A stretch of DNA of 55,000 nucleotides from Trachelipus rathkii (taxonomy: Eukaryota; Arthropoda; Malacostraca; Isopoda; Trachelipodidae): the NCBI GenBank assembly GCA_015478945.1, contig JABUQX010060197.1, positions 1 to 55,000 of the forward strand. The letters run 5' to 3'. The notes under the pieces are model-generated. The model saw only the letters and a list, made by a program, of their open reading frames with translations, had not been told where the DNA came from and made no database searches. The position numbers and the translations under genes are program-made. Numbering within the stretch: position 1 is the stretch's first letter; each line of letters opens with the position of its first letter. This document shows positions 15,593-26,377 of the stretch, one piece after another.

Positions 15593-15763
15593 ACCATCCA
15601 CCCCTCTGACTTAAAAGGCGCTGATTGGCGTTTTTCTCTGAGTTCCGTGGCGTACCGGGTTAACTTATATCTATATTGGCAAGGAAAGGAAAATTGGTTC
15701 CCAAAAAGCATCGCAGCCTCCCACAGCTTCTTCGAGAGATTCAGAGAACGTTATTCCTTATAA
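15593..15763 (+). CDS. 56-codon coding-like frame, unknown (exon candidate 4 of cluster)
   Basis: Open from an in-frame TAA at 15,590 to TAA at 15,761. It reads through HPSDLKGADWRFSLSSVAYR, then VNLYLYWQGKENWFPKSIAA, then a Phe/Arg-rich end (FFERFRERYSL). This is the most protein-like unassigned frame in the first half of the window. It lies 48 bp after the 15,458 exon, but a simple splice from GTAAGT at 15,545 to AAAAG near 15,618 does not preserve the frame, so either the pairing is wrong or an indel intervenes. I considered a Mab-21-like fold from the WRFS segment; the similarity is too short to claim. Confidence 0.3.
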   Translation, partial: TIHPSDLKGADWRFSLSSVAYRVNLYLYWQGKENWFPKSIAASHSFFERFRERYSL

Positions 15764-18421
15764 TGCAAGTTTTTGCGGCGCATTACGAACTTTCACACAT
15801 TTTGAATTGACCTATTCTTAATTATGCTTTGAATTCGTGTTATTTATTTTAAAATTAATTAAATCTTTGGTTTTTATTCGCTTACCTAATGTTAGAAAAA
15901 AAAATATTTTTCAAATATTACAGTTTTTATTTTTTTTTTGTATACAAGCTAAATGAGTATTATAAAAAATAAAAATACCAATGTTTTATTTCATATATCA
16001 TTATATATCCCGCGAGGCCGAATCCCCGGGGGAAAAGAAATTCTCCAGGGGGTAGAACATTCCAGGGACGCACAAATACTCCCTGAGTGGGATAAATAAT
16101 AAATCTGGGCTTCCTATCACCGAAATAACCACCTTTATAATCGGCTTTTTTCCCGGACCTATCATATATCCCACCCCTTATTTCCCCGGTAAATATAAAT
16201 ATATAATAACCCCGAACCCTTAAAAGGGGTTTTATTTATATACCTTTGTAATTTCTACTCGTCTCAGAATTATCAATCCATCTAAATATTTTATAATAAT
16301 ATATTTATTTACAAAAATGTTACACTGGCTTTTTATCCTTATAGAGGGAAAATTAATTACTTAGCACATTTTACATAATTAACAGTTACTTAAATAATTT
16401 ATAAAAAACTCTCTTACAAAATTATATCCCCCTGGTACCTACTAGTAAATTAGTCCAGCAAAGTTCAAATTTTGTAAAATTTTCAACACATTTAAATGAA
16501 ATAATATAATTAATAAAAAATATTTTATATTTATTATCCTACTATGAATATAAATATATAAAATGTATTATTACTAATATAAATATTATATACAATTACC
16601 ACATAATCGCTATGCAAACATACAATTCGCTGACCAAATAAATAAATCCCTACTCACCCATCCCTAATATATTTTATTAATTTGCCAATCAGAATTTCAG
16701 ACCAGGGCTGGAGACTGGATTTTTGACGGGGACCAAGGGTAAAAACCTTAAATTTGTTTTTATTCTAAACAACTATTGAAAAGAAATAAAGAGGCATTGA
16801 AATGCTAGTGCAGAAAATGGAAAATAAATGTTCGAGAATTTTTATTAAATAATTAATGTGCTCGCGATGTGTCTTGCAGTTTTCGTTTATAATCCAAGGG
16901 GTGTCTTCGCTAGCTTTAAAGGATTACGCTAGGAGGCGTTTTTTAACCGCAAATCTATTTGTAAACAGAAATCATGAATTTTTGCTTTGCTGCAGAAACC
17001 TTTTAAACCCTTTTTCCCAGCAGGCTCACATTAACTCTTCCAACGTTCAACAAAGCAATCAACTCGGCCATGATTGGCGAATGAGAAACAACGAAGCTTT
17101 TCACTTGCGTTGATTGTGTTTGTAGATCGCCAAACCCCGGCTAAACACAAGTCAACAAATTTACTGCCTAATATAGAATTGAATGAGATAGAGCGTTATA
17201 AAAAGGAGATGGTGATGTATGAGAGTAGATGACCTTTTTGAAAAAAGAAAAAATGTATGTAGCTTAGAGAGTTGTTTATGGAAAACCCCATCAGAAGAGG
17301 AAAAAGAAATGAAGCACGGAGGCAGCTCTGATCTGGAGGTCTGTCCCAATTGTGTGAATGGGCATGAAAACCTTAAATCCCGGCCCCCACCTGTTTAATA
17401 ATAACACCCGGCCTTCACGCCGAGGAGGACCGCCCATCGCATTGTTTTCCGGACCTGTTAGGCCGGCGACCCTTGTATGCCACGCCAACGAAGCGGAATA
17501 TATATCCCTATTTTTATTCCCGGTATAGCCTTTATATCTACCCCCGGCCCCCTACGCCCTCCCGGGCTTTTCCGGAAGAAAACTCTTTTATTATCGAAAC
17601 CCCTTTACCCTACACCCTCACCGGGACCTTTCCCCGTGACTTTTTTACCCAGAATCCCTTTTATAACACTAAGGGAGGGGTAGGGTTATATTTATATTTA
17701 TATTTTACCAAACATTATACTATAATTTCACTGTCATAGGGCAACTATAGATTCAACTTGGATACATACTTTGTTTAAATTAAAATATTATATTTATGAT
17801 ACTCTAATTATTGATACGGTATCCTTATTCCCCTGTAGTCTACCCAAAAAATTAAAATATTATAATTATTTTCACAAGCGCACCGTAAAAGACGTAAAAA
17901 ATTTTATATTTTTTTTTTAACTAGAAAATAAAAAATTATTTTTTATTATATTAAAATATTAAAAATGTTCAATGGTATTTTTTTATCGTTTAATTTTATA
18001 AGAAAAAAAAAAAAATATCCTCATTTCCTTCAAAACAACTCAGACACTTATTCCAGTAGCTCACCCTCTAACGTAACTTCATAAACACGTCCAATATGTG
18101 TTTCCTACTACTTATATATAATAGCCTATAGATCGTTATGTATTATAGTCTTAATTTCTTAATATTAGCCTATATTTGCCATAATATTTCTTATTTTACC
18201 CTAGGCAATCATGATATATTTCCACTATTCCCACCTCCACCCTTTGAGATAACCAAATAATTTAATAATTAAATAAAATAAAGTGCTGGGTGCATTGTAA
18301 GCACGCGAAACCCGAGATCAAGTAATATACACAGAAATATCCAGAAATTTGAATGACGGATTTTCACTTCTTTTCCTCCGACTGTGGGAAAAGAAAAAGA
18401 AAGTAATATAAAACTGAAGAA
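15764..18421. other. Mixed AT-rich sequence, no assignable gene
   Basis: Alternates AT-rich blocks with GC-balanced islands at about 16,690-17,130 and 17,340-17,680. The 85-codon frame at 16,856-17,113 and the overlapping 88- and 68-codon frames at 17,473-17,739 match nothing known, and several frames are open at once over the GC islands, so none can be favoured. CCAAT/ATTGG words occur near 17,070 but without other promoter signals. Confidence 0.45.
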
Positions 18422-18523
18422 ATGGCCAACGCCGTAGAAGCCCCCATTTTAAGTGAAAATGATGTGTCTTCAACTCCCGGTTCCTCTCTTATTCCCCCTC
18501 GACACGGTCGGTATACCGCGTGA
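18422..18523 (+). CDS. 33-codon ORF or first coding exon, unknown
   Basis: An ATG in good context (A at -3, G at +4) opens a 33-codon frame beginning MANAVEAPILSENDVSSTPG and ending RHGRYTA before TGA. Residue use is that of a disordered protein N-terminus, not of AT-rich noise. A GT at GGTCG|GTATACC near its end could be a splice donor, making this a first coding exon; otherwise it is a very short ORF. The overlapping 81-codon minus frame (18,364-18,609) looks less protein-like. No family recognised. Confidence 0.25.
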   Translation: MANAVEAPILSENDVSSTPGSSLIPPRHGRYTA

Positions 18524-19815
18524 CAAAGAGAATAAACCAAAAAATTAAACTCGGAGCCAACATAAATAAAACTACAAGTCATGCAGAGGAGGAAGCGTTT
18601 TTTATTCATTCTCCTGCTCTGTAAGATAATAAATAAATAAATTATATAAATAACCGACTAGCTCCAGCCTTTTGTATATTAGTTTAGGCCCTTTTTTCCG
18701 GGGAAGAAAAAATAATATTTATTCCCATCACCGAGATAAGTATATCTTAATAAATTTCGTTTTCTATTTGATTATTTAGATCGCTACTACGTACCTATTT
18801 TAGTCACCGTCTTTATCTTTGAATAACCGAGCATAACTTATCCGGGTTAATTCTTTATCTGTATGGAGTATCTTGGAATAATTATGGAGGTTTCAGTATA
18901 TGGATAAAAGGTCCGGATGGAAGAATTTTTTTTTTTTTTCCAAAGCTGCAGGTGCCTCGTATGCAATTTGATACCATAAATATGCCCATTGTTCTTTATT
19001 TGGGCCGCAAAATGCAGACGATTAGGTATTATATTGTCACGTCTAGACACGGATTACCGTGTCTTCTACCGTTGGTCTTATGATTTCACGCGTGTCTTGC
19101 GAGGAAATTAAACGCAATGTTTAGAGAGTCTCATACGGAATGATGGTGTTTATCCTCGTAATTTATATTTTTTTTACTTTCATTATCGTTTCTGGGACTT
19201 CGGGACGTTTTTCCCCACCTACCCAAAGGAAACACATGATTCTGGTTCCTTTTCGGAAGAAAAAAATTTTCCAATACCCCCCCAGGGCCCGGTACTTACC
19301 CGGCTAACATTTCGCGCGCGTGATAATTATTCTCATACCCCGCGGATAAACTAAAAAAATAAATTAAAAATAATTTTTACCCCCCCCCCGTGAAAATTTC
19401 CCTTACCGGTCACCCCTCCACTCTTTCCCTACGGGTTTCAGGGTGGGTCTAGGGGCTTTCTTGTGGTGTCGGTCTTATTGGAGGAGTAGCCGGCACAATT
19501 ATACTGTCTTTTCACTACTACGTCCTCCGTAGTGGGCGGAGCGCTAGAAGTAAAAAAATATTAAAAAGTCCAGATAATTATGTTTTCATACTTTTTTATT
19601 TTTTTTTCCTCCGGACCACCTTATTTATTTTCTCATGATTCTGCCCGGCTTTCACGCTTCTGTTACCCCTTCGTGGGTAGGATATATATTTACTCGACCA
19701 TTGATTAAAATATCATTAAAGGTAGTTTATTAGTCTTGTTATATATATATCTATTATTTCATTGGCAAAATAAGGTACTGTTAATTTTTAAATATTTTTG
19801 TCGATAACTCTGTGA
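18524..19815. other. Non-coding or unassigned sequence with a short perfect hairpin
   Basis: Contains homopolymer-rich stretches (C10 near 19,380, T13 near 18,926) and the hairpin listed separately at 19,045-19,064. A 23-codon open stretch around 19,049-19,114 looks slightly protein-like but overlaps that hairpin and has no splice support. Confidence 0.4.
19045..19064. other. Perfect 8-bp hairpin, 4-nt loop
   Basis: AGACACGG at 19,045-19,052 is followed by ATTA and then its exact reverse complement CCGTGTCT at 19,057-19,064. A GC-rich perfect stem is uncommon by chance in such AT-rich DNA. Function unknown; it could be a transposon end, an RNA hairpin or coincidence. Confidence 0.6.
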
Positions 19816-19998
19816 AAAAATTTGAGCGCCGGGGTTAAAGTTATTGCGCTTACCGAGTTCCGGTCCGCAAACCTTCTTAAATATACCAAGGGCTGTGTTT
19901 ATTTTTACCCTTATCTTTTGAACCCTTTTTTGAATAAAATTAATATCAATAATTTTTTATTTCATATATACCGTCGTACACATTATTATATTTATTAA
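19816..19998 (+). CDS. Coding-like frame, unknown (weak)
   Basis: Sixty codons open between stops. The first 33 are protein-like, including LSAGVKVIALTEFRSANLLK, after which the translation becomes Asn/Ile/Tyr-rich as AT-rich sequence resumes. A short exon of about 100 nt is possible. I see no strong acceptor (a pyrimidine tract is lacking upstream) and no family match. Confidence 0.2.
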   Translation, partial: KNLSAGVKVIALTEFRSANLLKYTKGCVYFYPYLLNPFLNKININNFLFHIYRRTHYYIY

Positions 19999-21465
19999 AT
20001 ATATAATATAGCCATATTGAGTATGATTTTTATAATCATTAATTATATTCAAATAATTAGATAACAAAGAATATAATATCTTTATCGGTAATTAATTAAA
20101 CACTACCCAGGAATATACGATATTTTATCAGATTAGGTCGACGAGCCTAGTAATATTCATACTACCGGTGATATATAAAATGGATTAACTGTTCGATATC
20201 TATAAAACAGAGCGTCTTAAGATGGCCCGTTTTCCAGCTCCTCAATGTGTTAGCCTGCGGCGATTCCTGTTTTATTAATATAGATAAGATATTCGGTGCC
20301 ACAATTAGTTAATACCGAACGCTTTTCCCCTTCAGGAAGTCAAAAAAAATGAGGGTGGCTCCCTTTTTATGTCCTTCTTGTCGTAGGGGGGCAACACGCG
20401 CCAAACCTCTTGTTGGATGGTCCCCTCAACCGCAGTCAGTTATCTCTCAGTTCACTTTTTTTTTTTAAATACATTTCCTTATTTTAACAAAAAATACCTT
20501 AGTAGAAAATAAGTAAATGAATATTATCATAATAACATATTTCTATATTTGTGCTGTATTCACCTAAATATAATAATTATTCTATTTTATTCGTCTAACT
20601 GGTTGATTTCTCTTTACTTATTAATTCTGCCTTATTTGATTTCATCTACCATAAATTCTTTTTTTTGTAATACATTATTGACTCCAAACGATTAGAGGTC
20701 GCTGAACTAAACAACGTTTTGACTAAATTCCGGCTAAGAAGCTAGATTTGCCCATCTGCCTCAGATCACGTTGTTGCAATATTTTCGTTACTTTAAATTA
20801 TAATAAAGATTGTGCGTTGCAGTTTTCCATTTGATAAATAATTACGCTGATTTTATCAATATTATATTTATTACTGAATTGTGTGTGTGCTGTGTAATTA
20901 CAATTGAGCAATAAGTAGTTTTGTAAATACGGGTTTGGAATATTGGAAAAAGTCATTCAACTTAAATTTATCTCTATTAAATAATTACTGCACTTTTTTT
21001 TTTTCCGAGTGTTTAGTAAGGACCTATTGAATCAAATGTTAGAAAAATGGTGCAATATGAAACTCATTCATTCTCATTGTATTGTCTATAATATATATAT
21101 ATATATAATTTTATAATATAATATATATAATAAATTATAGTTTTAATATCAAGATTTATTTTAAAACATTAGTAATAAATACTGTCACATACATAGTTTT
21201 GAATTAAACCTGTATTATTATAATATATTTACAAGTTTACTTTTAACTGTGTGTAGAAAGCCCAAATTTAAGAGGGAAAAAAAAATATAAAACTAATTAT
21301 TTTCAAATTTGTTTCAAATTGTGTTATTTTTTGTTAATTATGTAATTCAGTTACCAAAGATTTTTTTTTTTTAAATAAATAAATTAAGGCTATTCAAAAA
21401 GAATCTTTTCCAAATAATGGATGTCACACTAGGTTAAAGAAACAATAAGGAAAAAAAATTCCATA
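19999..21465. other. AT-rich sequence, no assignable gene
   Basis: An 18-codon ORF with a good start context (AAGATGGCC) at about 20,220 and a 24-codon coiled-coil-like stretch near 20,677-20,748 are the only protein-like pieces; both are too short to call. A TA tract lies at 21,090-21,140. The rest is ordinary AT-rich intron-like sequence with T runs. Confidence 0.45.
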
Positions 21466-21768
21466 ATGATGCAGACACTTCTTTTGTTTCATCTGGTGGT
21501 GAAAACCCGGGATGGGACTTTTTATTTTTCTTTTTTGTTCATTTGGGATTATACACACCCTGGGGGGCAACTATTCCATCTCCCCCTCGAGCTTTCCAGC
21601 CCCTTCTTGTTCCTGGTGTATGATTGGATTACTCGGGAAATCCCCGTTAACTACTCCCCTAAGGGTTTTCCTGCACACTTAATTTTGCACGCAATTGGTA
21701 ATTATTTTCGTACCGTTCACATGCATACAATACCCGTCTCTTTTTTTTTTTTTGCACCGAAACAATAA
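21466..21768 (+). CDS. 100-codon open frame, unknown
   Basis: Longest ATG-initiated frame of the first 40 kb that does not sit in plainly skewed sequence. It begins MMQTLLLFHLVVKTRDGTFY and contains two hydrophobic stretches (around residues 24-33 and 46-53) and a Phe-rich end from a T12 run. The GC-balanced middle (about 21,505-21,745) argues for some constraint, but composition is Phe/Leu/His-rich and no domain is recognisable. It could be an exon of a membrane protein or a chance frame. Confidence 0.2.
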   Translation: MMQTLLLFHLVVKTRDGTFYFSFLFIWDYTHPGGQLFHLPLELSSPFLFLVYDWITREIPVNYSPKGFPAHLILHAIGNYFRTVHMHTIPVSFFFFAPKQ

Positions 21769-22307
21769 AATTTTTTGACAATCCGAAAACGAACTATCTA
21801 CAAATCTCACATATATCACCGAAAATAGTCACAACATTTTAAAAAATTTTAATATAGAATACGCAACAGAGTGTGGTCTCAGACTCCCTCCGAGGGCTCC
21901 CCAGCTCTTCCTCGCCACAAACTCTCTTTCAAATACACAGAGTTTAATAACACCACCACAATCTGTATTTTGTCGCGTGCCCCCTCTCTGATAGTTCCCC
22001 GGGGAACACGTATACAATAAAGGTAAACCACTATCCCGAACCTGACAAGGAACATTAGGGGGGCTTATTTTTTATTTTATTTTTCAATTCAAATATTTCT
22101 TGTATGGGAAAACGAGAGTTAGTTTTTATTATTATGAAAAACCCGATTTTGCTCTATCAACCGCCCTACTGGTCACGAAGCATAAACCACCGCCTCTATT
22201 TAGAAAAAAACTCATAATTATCGAGATAATTTAAGTACACTGTTTTCCCAGCTTACAAAAATAAAATAAAATATTAATTTTTGTAAAATATTTTTTTTTT
22301 AGGAAAA

Positions 22308-22566
22308 TTGGAAAAAAAAAAAAAAAATTTTCCCCCCGCAATTAGCGCACGCCCAAAAGTGGATCTTTTCCACCGTGGGGAAATTTTATGCACCACGAGG
22401 GAACGGGGCGGTAGACAAAAATTTCGCCAGAGGAAAACTATTAAAATTTTTACCGCGGGAATCACTTTGGTGGTCTTCCCCTATTCTAGGACTTTTTGGC
22501 CCTCTTTCCGGCCTTCCTCCACTTCGCGCGCTGGGATGCACCCGAAACTCTAAAGGCGCATGCTAA
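22308..22566. other. GC-balanced island open in several frames
   Basis: Two plus-strand frames (22,308-22,553 and 22,375-22,566) and one minus frame (22,274-22,465) are all open across this patch, which is much richer in G and C than its flanks and ends in a CCACTTCGCGCGC-type CpG cluster. Multiple open frames are what GC-rich sequence gives by chance, so no coding strand can be chosen. It could be a 5' exon/promoter region or a decayed repeat. Confidence 0.3.
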
Positions 22567-24459
22567 GCTCTTTTACAGCCTTCTTAGTTACTACAGATCA
22601 TAGCCCACACGTTTTTGTGCGCATAAAGCTTTATTAAATCGCACATTAAAAGCTGCTTGCACTTGAATATTATAAGGAAAACCAAAAAAATATATGGGAC
22701 CGGGTGAAACTCGCCCCTGGCATTCTTCTGCGTCCTATCATCATCTTTCATTGGATAAAGAAACACAGTAGAAAAAGTCTTTTTTAACGAACGCTATTCT
22801 AAGTGACTTTAATCATAGTCATGAATTTTAATTTATTACAAAAAAATTTAAAAGAAAGATATATAGACATAAGTAAGCAAAGTGAGACACCACACGACAA
22901 GGAAAAAAATAAAAGATTTCCCTTCTCCTCCATAATAAATAAAGATACCCAGAAGTGTACCGGGCCCCTTCAGCCTACACTGGGATTATAAAAATAATAA
23001 ATACGGGGCTACCCATTTTTATTTCCGGGTAGAATTATTTTATTAACCGGAACTTTTTATTTATTATTGTGAGGGCCTTTTTCCGGGGCTCTCTATTATT
23101 TTTTATTTTATTTGTTCATAGAAACAATATAAATAACGATATAAATACTACTATTTATATTTTTGTATGGCTACTCAATCAGCTTGCCATATTTACCCGG
23201 ACAAATATTATCTATATACCATAATAATAATAACCTAACTTTATATATATAATTATGTAATTTATTATCTTCACTATACTACTCACCCTTCCTTGCCCGT
23301 ATTTTGTCCTAAGATCCCCCAAAGATTTATTTGGAACTTTCTCATGCGCGGGCGCAGCATAGAATATACATCAATATTATTATTGTTTATTTAAACTTAT
23401 AATAAATATAAATATATAATAAGATATTAATATATAATATAGTACGGTATTTTACCCTACTCTCACCTCTACTTCTTGGAGGGGTGAGAAATAAATAAAT
23501 AAATAATAAAATTATTTATTATTATTTATTTTTCAATGACCATATAAACTCATCATAAATATGAATTTGTGATAGAAGTATGGAAATTTCTCCAAGATCA
23601 AATTTCCTTCTGTGTGACTCCAGTTCTTAATAGTGTAATTTGTATGTGTTGTTATATGAATATGTGCAATGAAAAGAGAATATTTGGGAGGAAGGAGGCA
23701 GAGGTATAATGTGGAGAACGCTTTAACTTCACGATAAATCATATGCTATAATATTTTATTACCAATTTCAAATCACGCTCAAGAAACTAGAATTCGAAAC
23801 AACATTGCACATAAATTTTTTTTATTACTTTTAAGACTTCTGTCCTGGTTGCCTTAAAAACGCGCTTATTTTTATGTTGACCTTTCGTTTGAAAATACCG
23901 CTACATTTTAGCTAATTTAACACACTTATTTCCAACGTGTCAACGTTAAGTAACGTTTTACCATAATATACTAATACTACCCAGTAGTATAATTAATTAT
24001 ATGATAATAATATAATATAGTAATAATAATATGTACTATATACAATACTACCCTGGTTAAAAAATATAACAGATTTTGATATAATATATATTTTGGGATA
24101 TATATACATAATGTATATTTATATATAAAACCTTTATTAAACCAGGGCAACATTTAAAAAAAAATTTACCATTTGTGAAGTGTGGTAAAACTAAGAAACA
24201 CATTTTATGATCCAAGGAAAAAAATCAGAACATCAGAGGATTTTTTTTATTTTAAAAGATATTTGTGAAGTTTCAATAAGTCGATTTTGTGTACTTTTTA
24301 ATGTCTTAAATGAAAGATTGTTTTTTTTTTTTTTTCAGTTTTCCCAAAATGAATTTAATCTTGTAGTTTAAATTATTTTCTTCATTGAGATATTTATTGA
24401 GTTTTAAAATAAAAGCTAAAACAATATCATAGACCTAACATGCACGGCAGGCTGGCTGT
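22567..24459. other. AT-rich sequence, nothing recognised
   Basis: AT-rich with AATAAATAAATAAT near 23,490 and TA/ATA runs at 23,400-23,440 and 23,990-24,130. Frames at 22,584-22,766, 22,803-22,991 and 23,533-23,742 lack recognisable motifs. Confidence 0.5.
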
Positions 24460-24610
24460 ATGCATGGGCAAGAACCCGCTCGCTGAAGCGCTCCGCATTC
24501 CAAAGTGCGCGCTGCGCCGGCGGTGCCGTTCCAATCCTACTGAGCGCGCAGCGGCAGTAAGTTGGAATGAACATTCCGGCATGCAATCCAGGTGACATGA
24601 CTTGAAGAAC
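24460..24610 (+). repeat. Possible tRNA-like SINE / CpG-rich patch
   Basis: A GC- and CpG-rich patch in AT-rich surroundings. GCTCGCTGAAGCGCTCC resembles a D-arm/A-box region, CGCATTCCAAAGTGCG can form an anticodon-like stem, and GCCGTTCCAATCC resembles a B box (GGTTCGAATCC). Spacing is roughly that of a tRNA. The pattern suggests a decayed tRNA-derived SINE. Alternatively it is a 5' exon: GCGGCA|GTAAGT gives a good splice donor at 24,557. The 99-codon minus frame over it is not recognised. Confidence 0.35.
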
Positions 24611-24844
24611 CATGTATCGAACTTTTAAGGTAGAATGCACATCAATGAAACATGAAACAAATTTCGTAAAATAACAACGCATTATTTTCAGTGTGACTCC
24701 AATGCATTGTTTCAATTTTGTATTGAGCCAGGGACCTATCCCTGGACGCTCTTGTTTGTTTTTTTTTTTTTTTAAATTGCTCCCAGAGCATGTGAATTTT
24801 TAGCAAAACGATTAAAATATTGTATATTGTAAGTAGTCGATAAG

Positions 24845-24846
24845 TA

Positions 24847-24877
<31 letters not shown>

Positions 24878-25014
24878 TATATATATACTATATATATATA
24901 TATATATATATATTAAAATATATTATATATATAATTTATCATATAATATATAGTTATATATATATATTAATTATTATATACTATATATATATATATATAT
25001 ATATTAGTATATGA
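24845..25014. repeat. (TA)n microsatellite, interrupted
   Basis: Long TA dinucleotide runs interrupted by TTAAAA and CTATA. TA is self-complementary, so it can form a cruciform, and its length here is likely to be unreliable in the assembly. Confidence 0.95.
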
Positions 25015-25035
25015 TTTAGAATACCTGTCGCGAAG

Positions 25036-25146
25036 ATGGTGCGCATTAAGAACAAATAGAAGGTCAAAGAAAATAAAGAAGATGAAACTGAAGACATCAG
25101 AGAGAAGCCTGAAGATTTGAAAAAGAATGCGAAAGCTTCGGAATAA
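25036..25146 (+). pseudogene. Short Lys/Glu-rich frame with one internal stop
   Basis: An ATG at 25,036 in a Kozak-like context opens MVRIKNK, then TAG at 25,057, after which the same frame continues for 28 codons as a charged sequence (KVKENKEDETEDIREKPEDL) to TAA at 25,144. The first residues resemble starts of some basic RNA-binding proteins, but that is too short to mean anything. It may be an exon with a sequencing error, a decayed gene or chance purine-rich sequence. A donor-like GGAG|GTAAGG lies at 25,170. Confidence 0.2.
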
Positions 25147-25179
25147 ATGGTTTGAAGAATATTGGTCGGAGGTAAGGAT

Positions 25180-25206
25180 CGAGGACACTTAGTGACAGTG
25201 TCCTCG
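25180..25206. other. Perfect 10-bp hairpin, 7-nt loop
   Basis: CGAGGACACT (25,180-25,189) is followed by TAGTGAC and then the exact reverse complement AGTGTCCTCG (25,197-25,206). Six of ten pairs are G-C, which stands out against TA microsatellite flanks. No poly-T follows. Possible roles include an RNA hairpin or a transposon terminus; none is shown. Confidence 0.75.
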
Positions 25207-25594
25207 CAGATTATTACTGAAGATAAAAATTTAACAAATTAATTAAATTCCTTTAAACTTGTCCATCTGAATACATTTTACTTTAGATATGTATTTGGGT
25301 GGTGGAGCTGCAAATTTTTTGCTAAGATTCTTTTCGTTTTGTTGGTTAGAAAAAAACAAAAAAAATTATCTGAAACTAAATGACAACTAATAAAATTTTC
25401 AGCCTCAAAATTTCTTTTTGAATTATTTTGAAACTTTGCCTTGTAAAATAATTTAAAAATGCATCATGTATCTGGCCAGTGAAGTTTGGTAAAGCGACGA
25501 ATATACGACATATGAAAGATCTAATTCAGCGCAGTCGGTTCGTTCATATGAAGATTTTCTTTCGCATAGCTCAAGAAAGAATGGATTGAATACC

Positions 25595-25680
25595 AAGATT
25601 GAGCTTGCGGTAGCTAGCGGTGGCACTCTGCCTAACTGAGCGAGAGACCCAGGTCCGTCACTGGTCGGGCGTGCGTGTGA
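25595..25680 (+). repeat. Degenerate tRNA-derived SINE head
   Basis: GCGGTAGCTAGCGGTGGCAC looks like a tRNA D-arm with A box, followed by CTCTGCC...GAGCGAGAG at the anticodon-arm position. CCAG-GTCCGTCA-CTGG is then a T-arm whose loop is a decayed B box (ancestrally GGTTCGATCC). The order and spacing match tRNA-derived SINE heads of many invertebrates. The tail after 25,680 is a GTGTGAG run rather than a clear A tail. It is too degenerate to be a working tRNA gene, and I see no target-site duplication. Confidence 0.5.
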
Positions 25681-25785
25681 GTGTGAGCTTTTCTTTCTTG
25701 ACTCCGTCTTGCTCAGACCTTAAAAAATTTGGGCACACCCCTCCTATTGATTAGGGCTCTTCCCGTGACTTGGTGGTGTTTAACT

Positions 25786-25839
25786 GTAGATATATATACT
25801 AATACTATATATACCATATATATATTATATATATATTAT

Positions 25840-25875
<36 letters not shown>

Positions 25876-25889
25876 TATATATATAATAT

Positions 25890-25932
<43 letters not shown>

Positions 25933-26035
25933 TTGGTTGTGGTGTGTGTGTGCGTGTGTTGTAATACTGCTGTGTATGCGTGTGTGGTGTGTGGTGTGTT
26001 ATATATTATGTGTGTGTGTGTGTGTGTGTGTAGCT
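25786..26035. repeat. Compound (TA)n-(TG)n microsatellite
   Basis: About 140 bp of (TA)n with breaks is followed by a (TG)n-rich segment from 25,928 (with TGCG interruptions) ending in a clean TG run at about 26,009-26,031. Both strands carry spurious open frames (25,729-26,049 plus; 25,842-26,042 minus) encoding Tyr-Ile, Cys-Val or His-Thr dipeptide repeats. Confidence 0.95.
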
Positions 26036-26377
26036 TTATCAAATTTTAAAATTAGTTTCCAAAACTGGCAAGCGAACAAAAGATTCAACAAATCGGCCAG
26101 TCTTTAAGGTAGTTAACTAATAATAACGCTACAAATTATTTATTTAGTGGCAATTTAGATATTTTAAGCATTTAAAACATCTGAAACCTTGACTGTGATG
26201 GCATGAATGTTTTTGTTAGAGTAAAAATTAATTCTTTTTTCCGTTCTATATAGAAGCGAAGTATAAACTCTTGTAATTATTTGTTTTTTAAATATAATTT
26301 TGGAATATGTAGTATAAATATCTCGCTGCTGACATCTCTTTCCTAATGCGTCATCATTTTCGAAGCAAAGATCATCA

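Noticed and set aside
20677..20748. Short coiled-coil-like stretch on the plus strand
   Set aside because: Only about 24 codons, no acceptor or donor of quality.
25729..26049. Overlapping frames on both strands
   Set aside because: Encode Tyr-Ile and Cys-Val or His-Thr dipeptide runs from the TA/TG microsatellite.
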